Source of the DNA: Nyssa sinensis
Taxonomy: Eukaryota > Streptophyta > Magnoliopsida > Cornales > Nyssaceae
Assembly: GCA_008638375.1 (NCBI GenBank)
Contig: CM018038.1
Span: 14,344,515-14,408,514 of the forward strand
Length of the DNA stretch: 64,000 nucleotides
Direction: 5' to 3'
The position numbers and the translations under genes were made by a program. Numbering within the stretch: the first letter of the stretch is position 1; the number at the start of each line of letters is the position of its first letter. The notes under the pieces are model-generated. The model ran no database searches and was not told the DNA's origin. It worked only from the letters and a program-made list of their open reading frames with translations. Shown here one piece after another: positions 11,001 to 22,572 of the stretch.

Positions 11001-14000
11001 AATGTCTACATCTCAGTTTTCTGTGAACATCTTCTTATAATCATATGTATGTCCTTAATTATTATAATTTTGTATTTAACCATTATTCTGTGCTTACTTG
11101 TCATACTGTTGTGATTTGTGAAGAAGTTGAAAAAATGGAAGTTCATAAGTAGTAGTTTCTCTGAATCTCTGACAAGTCATTGTATCGAGAATAAATTTTT
11201 TTTTTTATCGGTAAAAGTAAAGTACATTACTCACAAGGGCCAGGGCCCAAGTAAGGCCCAAAAAATTACAAAAACAAGGGACTGGCTACAACATTTAAAG
11301 CCTAAGATCCCTCAAAATATTAATGAACTTGCCTTTTTTTTAAAATTAACAATTGGAATTTCTCATTTGATTAACTTGTTTATGTCCATTGCACGCATCC
11401 TTTTATAGTTCAAGCAACAATCAGTTTTGAGATTTTATATAGGGAAGGAAGTAGTATGGCATAAGGTGCCTTCAATTAGTAATTCCATCATGTAATTCCA
11501 TTAGTATCTGAGTGTGATAACTTGAAATCCTTCAGGTACGCCAAGGCCCCCTTTTGATGATTTGATCCAAAGGCTGGTGTGTCTACAAAATCTTAACCAA
11601 ACATATCAGAAATCTTCTGTTATTGTCTCTATCGATATTCCATCTGGGTGGCATGTTGAAGAAGGAGATATCAGTGGCAAAGGCATCAAACCCCACATGC
11701 TGGTACACTTTTGATGGATTGTTATGCTTGTAAACATTTTGGCAGATAACACTTATCATTTGGAAGATGTTGGTAAAATTAAACTTTTCCATATTGTCTT
11801 GTCGAAAAAAAAAAAAAAAAACTTTTTCCATATTGAGTAAATGATCTTATAGAAGCAGCTTTGGGTTTCTAGGTTTCTTTAACTGCACCTAAGTTGTGTG
11901 CCAAAAAGTTTTCTGGTCCACACCACTTTCTAGGTGGGAGATTTGTTCCGCCATCTATTGTGGATAAATTTAAGCTTCAACTTCCACCATATCCTGGCAC
12001 TTCTATGTGTGTACGAATTGGAAAACCACCACAAATTGACATATCAGCTCTTAGAGAAAACTATGTCTCTCCTGAGTTACTTGAGGAGCGGGTGTTCTTT
12101 GACCCCTTTGATCAGGTATGAGTTCATTTAAAACTAAAGGATTGATCATTTATCTAATTTTGATTGCTTTTACCCTGATACTTCTAGAAATAATTATGCT
12201 ATTTCAGAATTGATGTGTTTCCATATTGCTCAAGTAATATTCCAGAAAAGACTAATTTGCTATGATTTTTCTACAATTGATGCAAATGTCTTCATCATAT
12301 GAATAAAGGCATTGGTTATCTTGTAGTTCCAAAAATGGTTTGACGATGCAGTGGCAGCAGGCTTGAAGGAACCAAATGCAATGGCCTTATCAACTGCTGG
12401 CAAAGATGGGAAACCGTAAGCATCTCCCTTTTGCTAGTTTTCGTCTGTCATTGATAATAACTTAAGTTGAATGGACATTCTAAAGACTGAAGGACCTTTA
12501 AGTCTAAGTTTCCATTTTTTTTTCCCATTAGCTCTTCACTACTAGAGATCCTCTATGGAGTAAGCCATTACCTGGTAGTAGTCCACATCAATTGGGAGTG
12601 CTGGAAGGGGTAGATTGGATCCATACATAACCTTTGCTTATTTGCATCAAGTGCCTGCCCTAATACTTGAACCCACATTCTCATGCAAAACCACTGTGGA
12701 GTGTGGAAGATTTCTACACAAATATGGATCTTCTCTGAGAAGCATGGCACTATTATGCTTATGTAACCTTTTCTCAAACATTATGATATTGTAACATATA
12801 ATTGTTAAATCTAAGTTATTCTTCTCATTTAACTTGAGCAATTATATTCTTTTAATATATTGTTATATACTCGAGTCCTACTTTTTCGAAGTTGCCAAAT
12901 TATGTCGGTTTGGACACTGACACTCAGGAAATGGAAGCATGAAATATGGTTCAGAAATATTATGGGAAGTAGGAAGCCATTGGTGATGTAGAATCAATTT
13001 GCAAACTGAAGAAATTTTCACGAAACCTATATGAGAAACTAATAAATTAGCACAGTATATTAAAATTTTAGTGTTAGCAAATGATTGTAAAATTTGTAAG
13101 ATGGGTTATATAGTATTGTTGAAAATAAAAAGCATTGAGATTAAAGGAAGAACAGAAAAAATAATGAAATATGTGTTTTTTTTGGTAACTAATGATTTAT
13201 AAAATACCAAAAGCTGGGGTACACCCCAAAACAGAGCTCAGAGAGCTTACAAACAGCAATAGCACCAAGAACCTGAGCACTAACCAGAGGCAACTTTGCT
13301 GTCATACCGAAAGAAGGAGCCTACCAAGAGACCTCCTAGGATACAACTTGTTTTAGTCAACACAGAGAAAAGAAACATTAAAGAAGAACTAAAGCAGAAG
13401 TTCCAAGCCAATGCTAATTAGAATTGAACCAGAGATGGGCACAGACACAATTCATCCAAGGCACAGTAATTCTATCCTTCAGACCTAAGTAGCACGGTTA
13501 CGAACACGACACGGACACGCCGACACGTCAATTTTCAAAAAATTAGGACACAGAGACGTTGAATATATATAATTTTTTTATATGATCATATAATAAAAAA
13601 ACTAATTATATTTCAATTAAAGCTGGCATAAAAATGTACAAATCACAAAAATATTATTAATATATTAAAATAACAAAATTATTAAATAAAAATGGAAGAC
13701 CTTCTTTGTTTAATCATCAACATCCATAATTCAAGTTTCAAAAAAGATTTATTAACTATTACATAGAACATATATATGTGTTGTGTGTGTCTGTGTGTAT
13801 GTATATAACCCAAAAAAAAGAATTAAGGAGAAGAGGAGGAAAAAATCCAAAAAAGGAGAAAAAAACAGAAAACTTGTCCCAAACTGTCCATCACATGTCC
13901 AAAATTCAGAAAAAAAAAAAAAAACAATTTGGATATTCTTTTTTCGTGTGTTCGGGAAGTATCCGAAAGTGTCATTGTCCGAGTGTCCGACATGGACACG

Positions 14001-17000
14001 TGAGCCAAAATAAAGTGTTCATGCTTCATAGCTTCAGACTACACCAGCCAACGAATCCCTTAACCAATCCAGTGGCAGGAAGCAAAGAATAGAACCAACC
14101 AATAAACCTTTTGGAGAACAGCAACCCAATTAAACCAGAGGCAACCATCAGCAAGAGCGGGCACCTTGACAAATAACAAGCAATGAAAGGGAGGCTGCTA
14201 CCAGAAAACTCCTGCATCTGCTGCAACAGACCACCAAACAGGGCAACAACAAAACCAAACCAGTTGAGTTTCAACAAAGATCAACATATAACTTCCTAAA
14301 AACATCATCAGAAAAGGCAAAGCAATTGAAGCAGCAACCAAAGCTGGCAATACGAAACTATACCAGCAATCCAAATACAGTGACCAGCAGAAATGCTGCA
14401 CAGTCAAAAAAATTCAACCCAGAACAGAGAAGGAACTTTAGGATGCCCAAAGCTGACTCAAGCATTTGGTTTTTATAAAATGAACTAACCCCCAAGGCAG
14501 CAAATATGAATTAGATATAGCCCAGCTAAGCAACAATGCTCCTTATTCCTCGAGAAAAATTGCAGAAGAAATACCTAAACTCAAGCTAAGTTCCCAGTTA
14601 GCGTTGTTGAGAGCTTGATATACATTGTTAGCCCATTCTTTAACAGTTTAAGCTTTTGGAGCAACTGATGATCTAACATGGTATCAGAGCCGTGGTTATG
14701 AGAGATTTTGTGTTCAAGTCTCTTTATTTGTATTTATTTTCTGTTTGCATTTGCACTCTATTCTCCTTTGCAATTGCCTGTGATTTCTTTGTCTCTTCAA
14801 GTACGAGTCTGAGGTCGCGTATGAAGGGGAGTGTTGAGAGCTTGATATATATTGTTGGCCTATTCTCTAACAGCTTAAGCTTTTGGAGTAACTGGTGATC
14901 TAACAAGCATAAGTATTGGGAATATTCCTTCATGTAGAAATGGTAACGCATAGCATTTATTCTATTGTTTCTTTCTTCCCATATTAAGTACACCGTAGCA
15001 GACAGAGAGAGCAACAGAACAGAAGTGGAAAAAGAGTCTCTTCTTATCTGAGTTCTTACCCACTGCAATTCTATATCCCAAACATGAGGATTCCTTCTCC
15101 ATATCCTTCAACACTGTTTTCCATATGATTGCTGAATAGTTGCACTCGAAGAATAAGTGCTGAGTTGTCTCACTGCACCTGCCACAAATGGGGCATAAAT
15201 CTTCAATGAAAAATGTGTTTCTGATAACTTTTTCAAGAATATCTAGAATTTTTTTAATGAGTTCTTCCAAAGTTTCCAAAATGTTTCCATAGAGTTCCCT
15301 TTAAGTTTTTTTAGAAGTTTTGTCTTGGTTTCAACAGTTTGGCACAAGTATCAATATATGACTTTGTGCATTCTTCTAATTCCATCAGATATCCATATAA
15401 AATAAATGTGAGGATATGATGATTGTCCCCAACTTCATTATTATGCTCATATATCATTTTGAATGTCTAGATGAAATTCTCTCATATAAAATTGGCCCTT
15501 ATTGTACATTCTTTACTGCAGTTCGTCACGAATGGTATTACTAAAAGGAGTTGATAAAGATGGTTTTGTCTGGTTAGTACTGCTTCATAACTCTCAGTAT
15601 TACTTTTGGCTAAGCTGCTTTTTCTGCACATTCTGATTATTTTATGATATCTAAATTATCTTTTTATACACAGGTACACCAATTATGAAAGCCAGAAAGC
15701 TTGTGAAATTTCTGAAAATCCTCATGCATCACTTCTGTTTTACTGGGGTGGTCTAAATCGTCAGGTAAAATATTGTTAAACGAAGGATTCTGTAAGTAGT
15801 GCTCTTGTTCCTTATACAGAGAAAAATCTCATGCAGTTGATGGGGAAAACCCATTTACCTACTTAGAAAAATAAAAAAAAAAAAGAGATGGGGAAAACCC
15901 ATACACCTACTTAAATATGCGTTGGATTTTTTTTATAATGTATGTTTAATTTCTTCAGCCTCGTCAGAATGGACAGATGATGGTTGAAGAAATTCTTCTG
16001 GACTAGGAATCATGGTCCTGTTTTTGGAAGTGATTATCTAACTGATGACTTGAAAGAAATGACTCAAATCCTCAATTTGAATGCCTAATCCGGAGAACAC
16101 CAAAAACCCGTTTTTTAGTTATGTTCCACGCAGGATTCGTTATGCCGTAATGGGTGCCATTGTGTTTAAGAGAACTCTCTCTTTCTCTCTCTCTCTCTCT
16201 ATGTGAATTTAGAGTATAGATTCCTCTCAGAAAGTTACTTTTTCTTTGAATTTTTTATTAGTACCAGAACATATTATTTATTGAGAGTTTTTTTTTGCTT
16301 GTCTGTTCATATGTTTAGTAGATCTTTTATCTCTGGTGATAAAATCGAACACCTTGAATATCATTCAGCTTGGTTTTATCATACTTCCAGCTGCAATTTG
16401 GTCATCTAGAACAAAAGTTGATTAATCTAATTATGCATACCTCTTTAGTTAGTATTTCTGGATGATACCGTGCTAACCATCACTGTAATTTCTAGGTAAG
16501 AGTGGAAGGATCTGTGCAGAAAGTTTCTGATGAGGAATCTGAGCAATACTTCCACAGTCGTCCAAAAGGAAGTCAGATTGGAGCAATAGTTAGCAAGCAG
16601 GTTTTTTGCTCTTTTTCTTCTCTCTTTTCATTTTTATTTTAATTCTTCTAACTCTTAATGTTTACAAATGACATACCTGCTTAAATTACTGAATCAATCT
16701 CTATCTTTTCTTTAGAGCACTGTAATTCCTGGACGGCATGTTCTCCACCAAGAATACAAAGAATTAGAGAAGAAGTTCTCTGATGGGTCAGTCTTTCAGC
16801 CTTGTGAATCAATATTGATAATTTGATTCTGCAAGTGTTCTGCTTAATAAGCTTGTTAGTTTAACTTCCTTAAAATAATGGTCCCCAGTACAGGTTGCAC
16901 AATTAACATTTGAATGAAGTATTACTCTTAACCAGTTTTGTAAGCTCACTTGCATCATGTGTTTGCTTGTATAATTATTCGGCCTGATTTTCACAATTGC

Positions 17001-18249
17001 CATCTGCATGAGATTTTTAGTGTGAATCAAGGTTGCAATCTTTGCACATTGCTGTATATGTATAGTATATATATTCCCATGATTAATTTGGAACCACAGA
17101 CCAAACTAAATCTACATCTTTATTCTCCAAGAACACTGTTAATTTTATTCTCTGTTCTCAAGTGTGACTAACACCTCCAGATAAGGAACTCTGACAAGGT
17201 TGCTTTTTTTTTTTATATGGTCAGAAGTTTGATTCCCAAACCCAAACACTGGGGAGGATACAGGCTTAAACCAGAGAGTTTTGAGTTTTGGCAAGGACAG
17301 CAGTCTCGCTTGCATGATAGGTATCCCACACCTCTTGCTAAATTATTATATGGTTGATCTATGAGGCAGAAACAGAGCCAGTTTGAAATCTGATACCACC
17401 GAGGTTCATGTGTTTTGTGTTCCAAAAAGAATTCATGTTAGATGTGGATTGTTAGTTGCTTGTGAATCCTAATGAATTCTTGCTATGGTTACAGTATCAA
17501 CATCATATGTAATTTTATCTTATATGACTAAATTCAACCTTTAATGTTACAAAACATTTGTGTTTTCTTGATCTAGAGGTGACTCAACTCAAGCCCAAGT
17601 CTCATATTGATCTTGCATTGGATCTTATGCACATACATATAGTAGTGGCTCTGGTTCTGTTGTTGAGATTCAACTTGGTTCTGAATTTGTGTGTAGGGAA
17701 TTATGGATTTGAGCCCACATCACATGTTTCTTGAAGTGACCCTTTTCCATGCCTTATTGCCCTTGAACTTTTTCCGTTGGGTCTGGTTTGGGAATCCGAC
17801 TTAGGAGATTAGTGTGAAACACCTATGGGAGACGTGACTAAAAAAATATTGGACATGTATTGTGGTATATTTTCAAGATAGTTGAGAAACTTAAAGGGAA
17901 GCCAAATGAGAAACGATGTCAAAAAGAACAAGAAGCAGTTTGGCTTGTTTGAATATGACTCAGTTGAGCCTAATACAATTACTCGACTTCATTGAGTAAG
18001 AAAATTTTATTTTATTTATTTTTTCAAATAGTTGGCAAATGTTTTGACATTAAAACACTTGTCTTTTTAAAATTCAAATAATTTGAACATTTTTTGCACA
18101 TGGGAAGGAACTTTGGGTAACCAAAGTTTCTTCAGATGATAGTAGGGTTTTGTTACTAATGTACATATTACTCCTTTGACAGGTTGCGATATACTCCCAA
18201 AGAAATTGATGGAAGGAAAGTATGGAAAATTGATCGGTTGGCCCCCTGA
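8030..18249 (+). CDS. PPOX1: bifunctional NAD(P)HX epimerase / pyridoxine (pyridoxamine) 5'-phosphate oxidase, 14 exons, 546 aa
   Basis: Exons: 8030-8173, 8273-8476, 8603-8641, 10631-10798, 10893-10998, 11536-11702, 11873-12115, 12327-12415, 15522-15572, 15674-15764, 16496-16600, 16716-16786, 17225-17320, 18183-18249. The frame is continuous to TGA. Residues 1 to about 75 are basic and Ser-rich, like a plastid transit peptide. The YjeF_N/NNRE domain (about 90-330) carries GPGNNGGDG at 144-152 and repairs S/R-NAD(P)HX. The PNPOx domain (about 345-546) carries [24 protein letters not shown] and WGGYRLKP; it oxidises PNP/PMP to pyridoxal phosphate using FMN. This is the plant PDX3/PPOX1 architecture (about 530 aa in Arabidopsis). 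An alternative start at 8039 is possible, and an internal Met at 8342 would give a form without the leader. Introns 3 and 8 are swollen by mobile elements. Confidence 0.95.
9275..9301. repeat. (GA)n microsatellite
   Basis: A run of about 13 GA units within the purine-rich centre of the repeat element in PPOX1 intron 3. Confidence 0.85.
9348..9372. repeat. 25-bp G tract with one C
   Basis: Seven Gs, one C, then seventeen Gs, directly after a T run. It lies in the transcribed strand sense of PPOX1 intron 3, so the pre-mRNA would be G-rich there. Confidence 0.9.
10085..10203 (+). mobile_element. tRNA-derived SINE in PPOX1 intron 3
   Basis: The sequence has a pol III A-box-like TAGCTTGATTGGTATC, a B-box GGTTCAAGTCTCC about 40 bp later, and an A-rich 3' end at about 10193-10203. 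This is the usual layout of a plant SINE of about 120 bp. Target duplications were not clear. Confidence 0.6.
11195..11290 (-). mobile_element. possible LINE 3' tail fragment in PPOX1 intron 5
   Basis: A T run at 11198-11207 is followed by ATCGGTAAAAGTAAA, then CAAGGGCCAGGGCCCAAGTA. This resembles the reversed 3' end of plant LINEs, but no coding part remains to confirm it. Confidence 0.3.
13488..14027. mobile_element. MITE-like element nested in the LINE remnant
   Basis: The left end has TAGCACGG, GAACACGACACGGACACG. The right end has GGACACGTGAGCC and AAGTGTTCATGCTTC, roughly the inverse of the left end. The centre is AT-rich with no transposase. The short GACACG-rich terminal motifs resemble common non-autonomous hAT-type elements of plants. 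Exact ends and a target duplication could not be fixed. Confidence 0.45.
14605..14905 (+). mobile_element. TRIM (terminal-repeat retrotransposon in miniature), complete, 301 bp
   Basis: Two 74-bp direct repeats (14605-14678 and 14832-14905) both start TGTTGAGAGC and end GATCTAACA. Directly after the first is TGGTATCAGAGC (14679), the classic primer-binding site for initiator methionine tRNA. Directly before the second is the purine tract GAAGGGGAG. Flanking 5-bp sequences AGCGT and AGCAT are a probable target duplication with one change. The repeats differ at 7 of 74 positions, all transitions. The internal part (153 bp) is non-coding, so it depended on another element's proteins. Confidence 0.88.
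16187..16201. repeat. (CT)n microsatellite
   Basis: A CT run in PPOX1 intron 10. It is flanked by more TCTCTT sequence. Confidence 0.8.
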
Positions 18250-18821
18250 CTATTATTTTCAGCATCTTCATTGTAAAGTTTTAAATTTACTCCTATCGTC
18301 CCATTTATTAGTTAATTCTCCTTTCCTTTTCTGCAAGTAGCAAGAATCAAAAGCTTTGCAGTGATGAGAGATTGTATGGGGTTGTCGTTTGTAATGTGTT
18401 ATCTGGGGCATAAATCTTAAATGGAATAAACACATGAAAAATCTTTAACCCATCCCCAGATTTCACATTTTTTTAGTGAACAACTAGGGTTGCATTTTTG
18501 TGAACTGATTTCGGAGAAGTACAAAACTTCATTGCGATTTTGTAGCCTAACAGGTTTGATACGAGATCCACTACTTGAATGTTTTATGGTGGTACTGCTT
18601 TCATATTTGAGTATTCATGGAAACTCACATAGATTTCGAGATTGCTCAAATCTGAGCATAATTGGCAGAAGTTTGTTCAATGGCTAAAGAAGTAATGCAT
18701 TACATTGGGTAAGCCAGAGTTGCTTTGATAATAGTAACAACCCTTTTTAGTATTTTGTGCTGCATAGGATTTGAGAAGTGTTTACAGTAGCCATCTATTT
18801 AACATGTTTTTGGATAGCCCC

Positions 18822-19435
18822 ACTTAATGTGGGCTTGGAGCAGCTTGCAGAAGCCAAGGCTTTAAATGACATGATGCTGAGCCAGGTAGAGGGCGAGTTG
18901 GCACGCTACTTAATGTGGGCTTGGAGCAGTTTGCAAAAGCCAAGGCTTTAAATGATATGATGTTGAGTTCGGGTGATGAGTAAGTTGGCATGTCACGTAA
19001 TGTGAGCATGGAGAAGTTTGTAAAAGCTAAGTGTCATGATCTTACATCAGTTGTGAGTAGGGGGGTTTTGGGGGCCATATAAGCAACCCAGTGTCTCTAC
19101 TTATTAGTTGCAACTTTTGGGTCAGGGTTCAGTCTGTGACAATAGTATCAGAGCTGACCTGAGACTCCGATGGTTAGATGGTAATCATAAAGCACGAGAC
19201 TTGAACCTGTCTTAAGGCTCGACCGCGACGAGGACATCACGAATTCGGGTGAGAGAGTATGTTATGATCTTACATCGGTTGTGAGTAAGAAGGGTATTAG
19301 ATTATATAAGCGATCCGGTGTCTTTACTCATAAGTTGTAGTTTTTGATTCAGAGCTTAGTCCGTGACTTGAGGCTTTAAATGATATGATGTGAGTGGGAG
19401 TTGATAAACGAGTTGACTTAAAAGATATTTTGTAA
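18822..19435 (+). repeat. tandem repeat, three units of about 86 bp, third unit split by a TRIM
   Basis: Units begin with ACTTAATG (18822), ACTTAATG (18908) and ACGTAATG (18995). Each continues with TGGAGCAG/GGAGAAG, then AAGCCAAGGCTTTAAATGA. The third unit stops after AAAGCTAAG at 19031 and resumes with GGCTTTAAATGATATGATG at 19373, on the far side of the TRIM. Confidence 0.85.
19032..19367 (+). mobile_element. TRIM element, second family, about 336 bp
   Basis: Direct repeats at about 19032-19141 and 19260-19367 begin TGTCATGATCTTACATC and TGTTATGATCTTACATC and end GTCTGTGAC / GTCCGTGAC. After the first repeat comes ATAGTATCAGAGCTGACC, a one-base variant of the methionine-tRNA primer-binding site. 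The internal part is non-coding (about 118 bp). The flanking CTAAG and TTGAG are a possible decayed 5-bp duplication. The repeats are clearly more diverged than those of the TRIM at 14605, so this insertion looks older. Confidence 0.8.
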
Positions 19436-19684
19436 ATTTATAATTTAATTTAACACGCGGCTGAGATACTATTTTGTTTGATAAAAAAAATTTAAAAAAG
19501 ATGATATGATGCTTTCATAGTGGATGCCCAGATGTTGAGTCTCCAGTGATAAACTCCTCTCATGATTAGGGCTTGAGGTGTTCAGCATCGACAGCTGTAA
19601 ATAAATGCCGCAGCTGCAATCATCATCAATTGACTTCAACCAAAATCAGTGTAAATTTGTGTTATTGCAGTTTGACCAAAGATT

Positions 19685-19708
19685 TTATATATATATATAT
19701 ATATATAG
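19685..19708. repeat. (TA)n microsatellite
   Basis: An alternating TA tract in the intergenic region downstream of PPOX1. Confidence 0.85.
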
Positions 19709-22529
19709 ATAACAAATAGTCAGAAAAAGTTTCTCCACTAATCTTAATTTTACTTAATGGAGCTAATCTTAATTGGACAAGAAAGTTATACTTGGTTAAT
19801 TACAGCAGGCTTCCCTGGTGTCCAAACTTCCCCAAAAAAAATGAAACTTTTTTTGCTAATATTTTTTTGTTATGGCATTTTGAATTGATACTTATCACAC
19901 ATATCGAGGTAAAATTATTGTATATTTCTGAACTAATGATTTCTGTCAATTATAATATATTATTTTTTGTATATATAAGAGTATAATTAATTGAGACTAA
20001 TGAGCAGGTCTATATTTGAAACAATAATTTCTTCACATGAGTCTCAAACATTCACTTTTTTTTCTTTTTTTAAAAATTAGGGGACAGGAAAAAGAGAGTG
20101 AAAACAAAGTAGTAGTAGTCAAGATGAAGGCTTTGCTTTATTTCTTTTCAACTAGGTGGAAGCCTAGCCTACAAAATTTGGAGGTTTCTTTAATGGATGC
20201 TTCTAGTTCTTGAATATAATATATGGGTTAGGTTTGAAAGAGGGTGAGGTCTATCCTGACCAAACTGGGCTCCACTAAGAAAAAAACATCAGGAGAGTTT
20301 CCTTTCAAAGTTCTTATAACTAGCTGAAGCTAAAAAACCTGACACACTACTTTTCTCTGAAAGGTCATTTTGATAGGGCAGGTGACCTGACCACACCACT
20401 TTCTTTTTTTTTTTGAAAGGGTGGGTTTTCCTTCTCAATGAGTGGAATATCAAAGATTTTCAGAGCTTGGATTGAATTTCAAAGGATACTGTGCTCTGAA
20501 ATTTTTTTGAATGAGATTAGTATAATAATATAAAAATATAACATGTTTTTTAAATATAATATAGTATCTATAATAAGGTATTATTAAAAATATATTATTA
20601 TATAATATATTTGACTCATCAAAAAAAATATCTTGTATATTATTTTCAATCATCCGAAAGAATCCAAAAACTAGAGGTGGGAGATTTTTTCCTTTCTTTT
20701 TTCTTCTTTTTTGGGATTCTAAAGGGGAAATGATGAGAAGATTCCCCCCTACCCTATCTTTATCAAATCAATGCATCTCAAAAGCCTATGGCCTATCAAT
20801 GGCTTGGAATTAGGCTCTGTTAGTTTTGAGTTTTCACTAGTGGACGAAGCTGTTTTAAACAAGGCTCAATGGATCCATAAGACCACTTTGACCCCTAGAA
20901 AATATCATTGTTTGAAGAGCCTATGATCAACCACTAATGGAAGATGACCCAAAACCAAAAATGCTCAACTGGTAGTAATAATGGTTACATGCAAGGTAGG
21001 TGATGATCCAATATGATCATTGCCTTTTGAACTGATTGGACCCCAATTAGCTACATTTGTATAGAATCACTACTTAGAGAGTGATTTATGACTTGTTTGA
21101 AAAAGATTAAAACTGATTTTATTTTATAGTGCCTTCTAATATTAGAATGATTTATATTTGTTAAAAAAAAAAATTAAAATCTAATAAAGTCAGACCAAAA
21201 AATGATTAATTCTTTTAAAAATATCTAATTTGAAGAATTCTTAATCAGACTCTTAAAAATTATTATTATTTATATCGACAAGTTTACTGACGTCGAATCA
21301 AATGATATTGAAAGAGACTTACATTGACACTTTTGAGGGATATATAGTTTTTGGTTCATTACTTCATTTGTGTGAACTGGGAAAGTCATCATCATGTGCA
21401 TTGGTACAGGTCTTTGAGCTACTGGGGTAGCCTTAAACACTGCCTTTTGAATGCATGAATAACTTCCACAAATATGTTCAAATATATTTTTCAACAGTGA
21501 AATAATGGAGTTCCAAGGAAACAAATGGAATTGGACAAAGACCAAGGACCCCCCCAACATAACCTAGATTTCAACATGGCCACACAGACCCACTCCCTAA
21601 GCAATCTTTTGGTAGCAGATGAAAGAGATATCTATAGATTCTAATAATTTGATTAGATTGGTATTTAGCTAAAGCAAGTTCCTTTTTTTAGGGGTAGGGG
21701 CCTTCTAATTAGATTTCACAATCTAACATGTGTACAAATTGTGTTGTTAAGCAGTCATTGTGCACTAAATTAAGTTGGTAGAAACTGGGGAATACTCTAT
21801 ATGGAGAAGAGTCGATAAAGACGGGGCTGGTTACGAACATATTCAATTCATACATAATATCTAAGTATTTTAATCTAATTTTTAAGTCGCCTGCTTTAAA
21901 ACATGTCACAAAATATTATGAATTTGATTAATACGTCAAAAATATGAAAACCAATGAAACACCTTTTAACTTTTAACTTAATGTACATTTGAGGAATACT
22001 TCACAGTTATTCGTGAATATCCGATCCTAAAATCATGTAATTTATTTGTGCATATAATGTATATAAAATATGCATACTAGTTAAATGACAAAAACTCAAT
22101 TTTCACAATTAAACATGATCTAATTAAAACATACAGTTCACATCTTTTATAATATTTTAAATAAAATAAATGTACTAATTATGTCGTAAAGATTCGGATA
22201 ACCACTTAGCGATGATAATATTTTAGCAAAGTGGTCAACAAATGCAAATGTTGTGTCCCTCAATTAAATCAATCTTGGGATAAGCATTTTGTTTTTCTTT
22301 CATAATTGAGATATGATGAGACATTTATGAAGAGCTGCAATCTGTCAAAACTAGTCCAAATAATGTTCTGACATAATAGCAATCTAGAGAGAGATGAGAG
22401 CGCCACCCATTTTGACACTTGACACCATGGTAATCTGTAGCCTGCAAGTGGACAGAGAGAGCTTCCATTTTGCCACTTGAGTTGACACCATGGTATATAT
22501 TCATCCAAAACTTGCAAGTATGTATATCC

Positions 22530-22572
<43 letters not shown>
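22530..22572. repeat. compound (TA)n(GA)n microsatellite
   Basis: A TA run of about 20 bp passes directly into a GA run of about 22 bp. It is the first of three loci of this type within 3 kb. Confidence 0.9.

Larger units (their letters stand above)
13168..15310 (-). mobile_element. LINE (L1-type) 3' remnant in PPOX1 intron 8
   Basis: On the minus strand, 15279-14962 encodes a decayed reverse-transcriptase zinc-binding (zf-RVT) segment with [18 protein letters not shown] followed by a W. A frame change near 15050 then gives the typical LINE tail [12 protein letters not shown] (up to 14940). The rest, down to a T run near 13168-13176 (the reversed poly-A), fits a 3' untranslated tail. The 5' part is missing. 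It is interrupted by a TRIM (14605-14905) and a MITE-like element (13488-14027), so it is older than both. It is not an active element. Confidence 0.7.
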
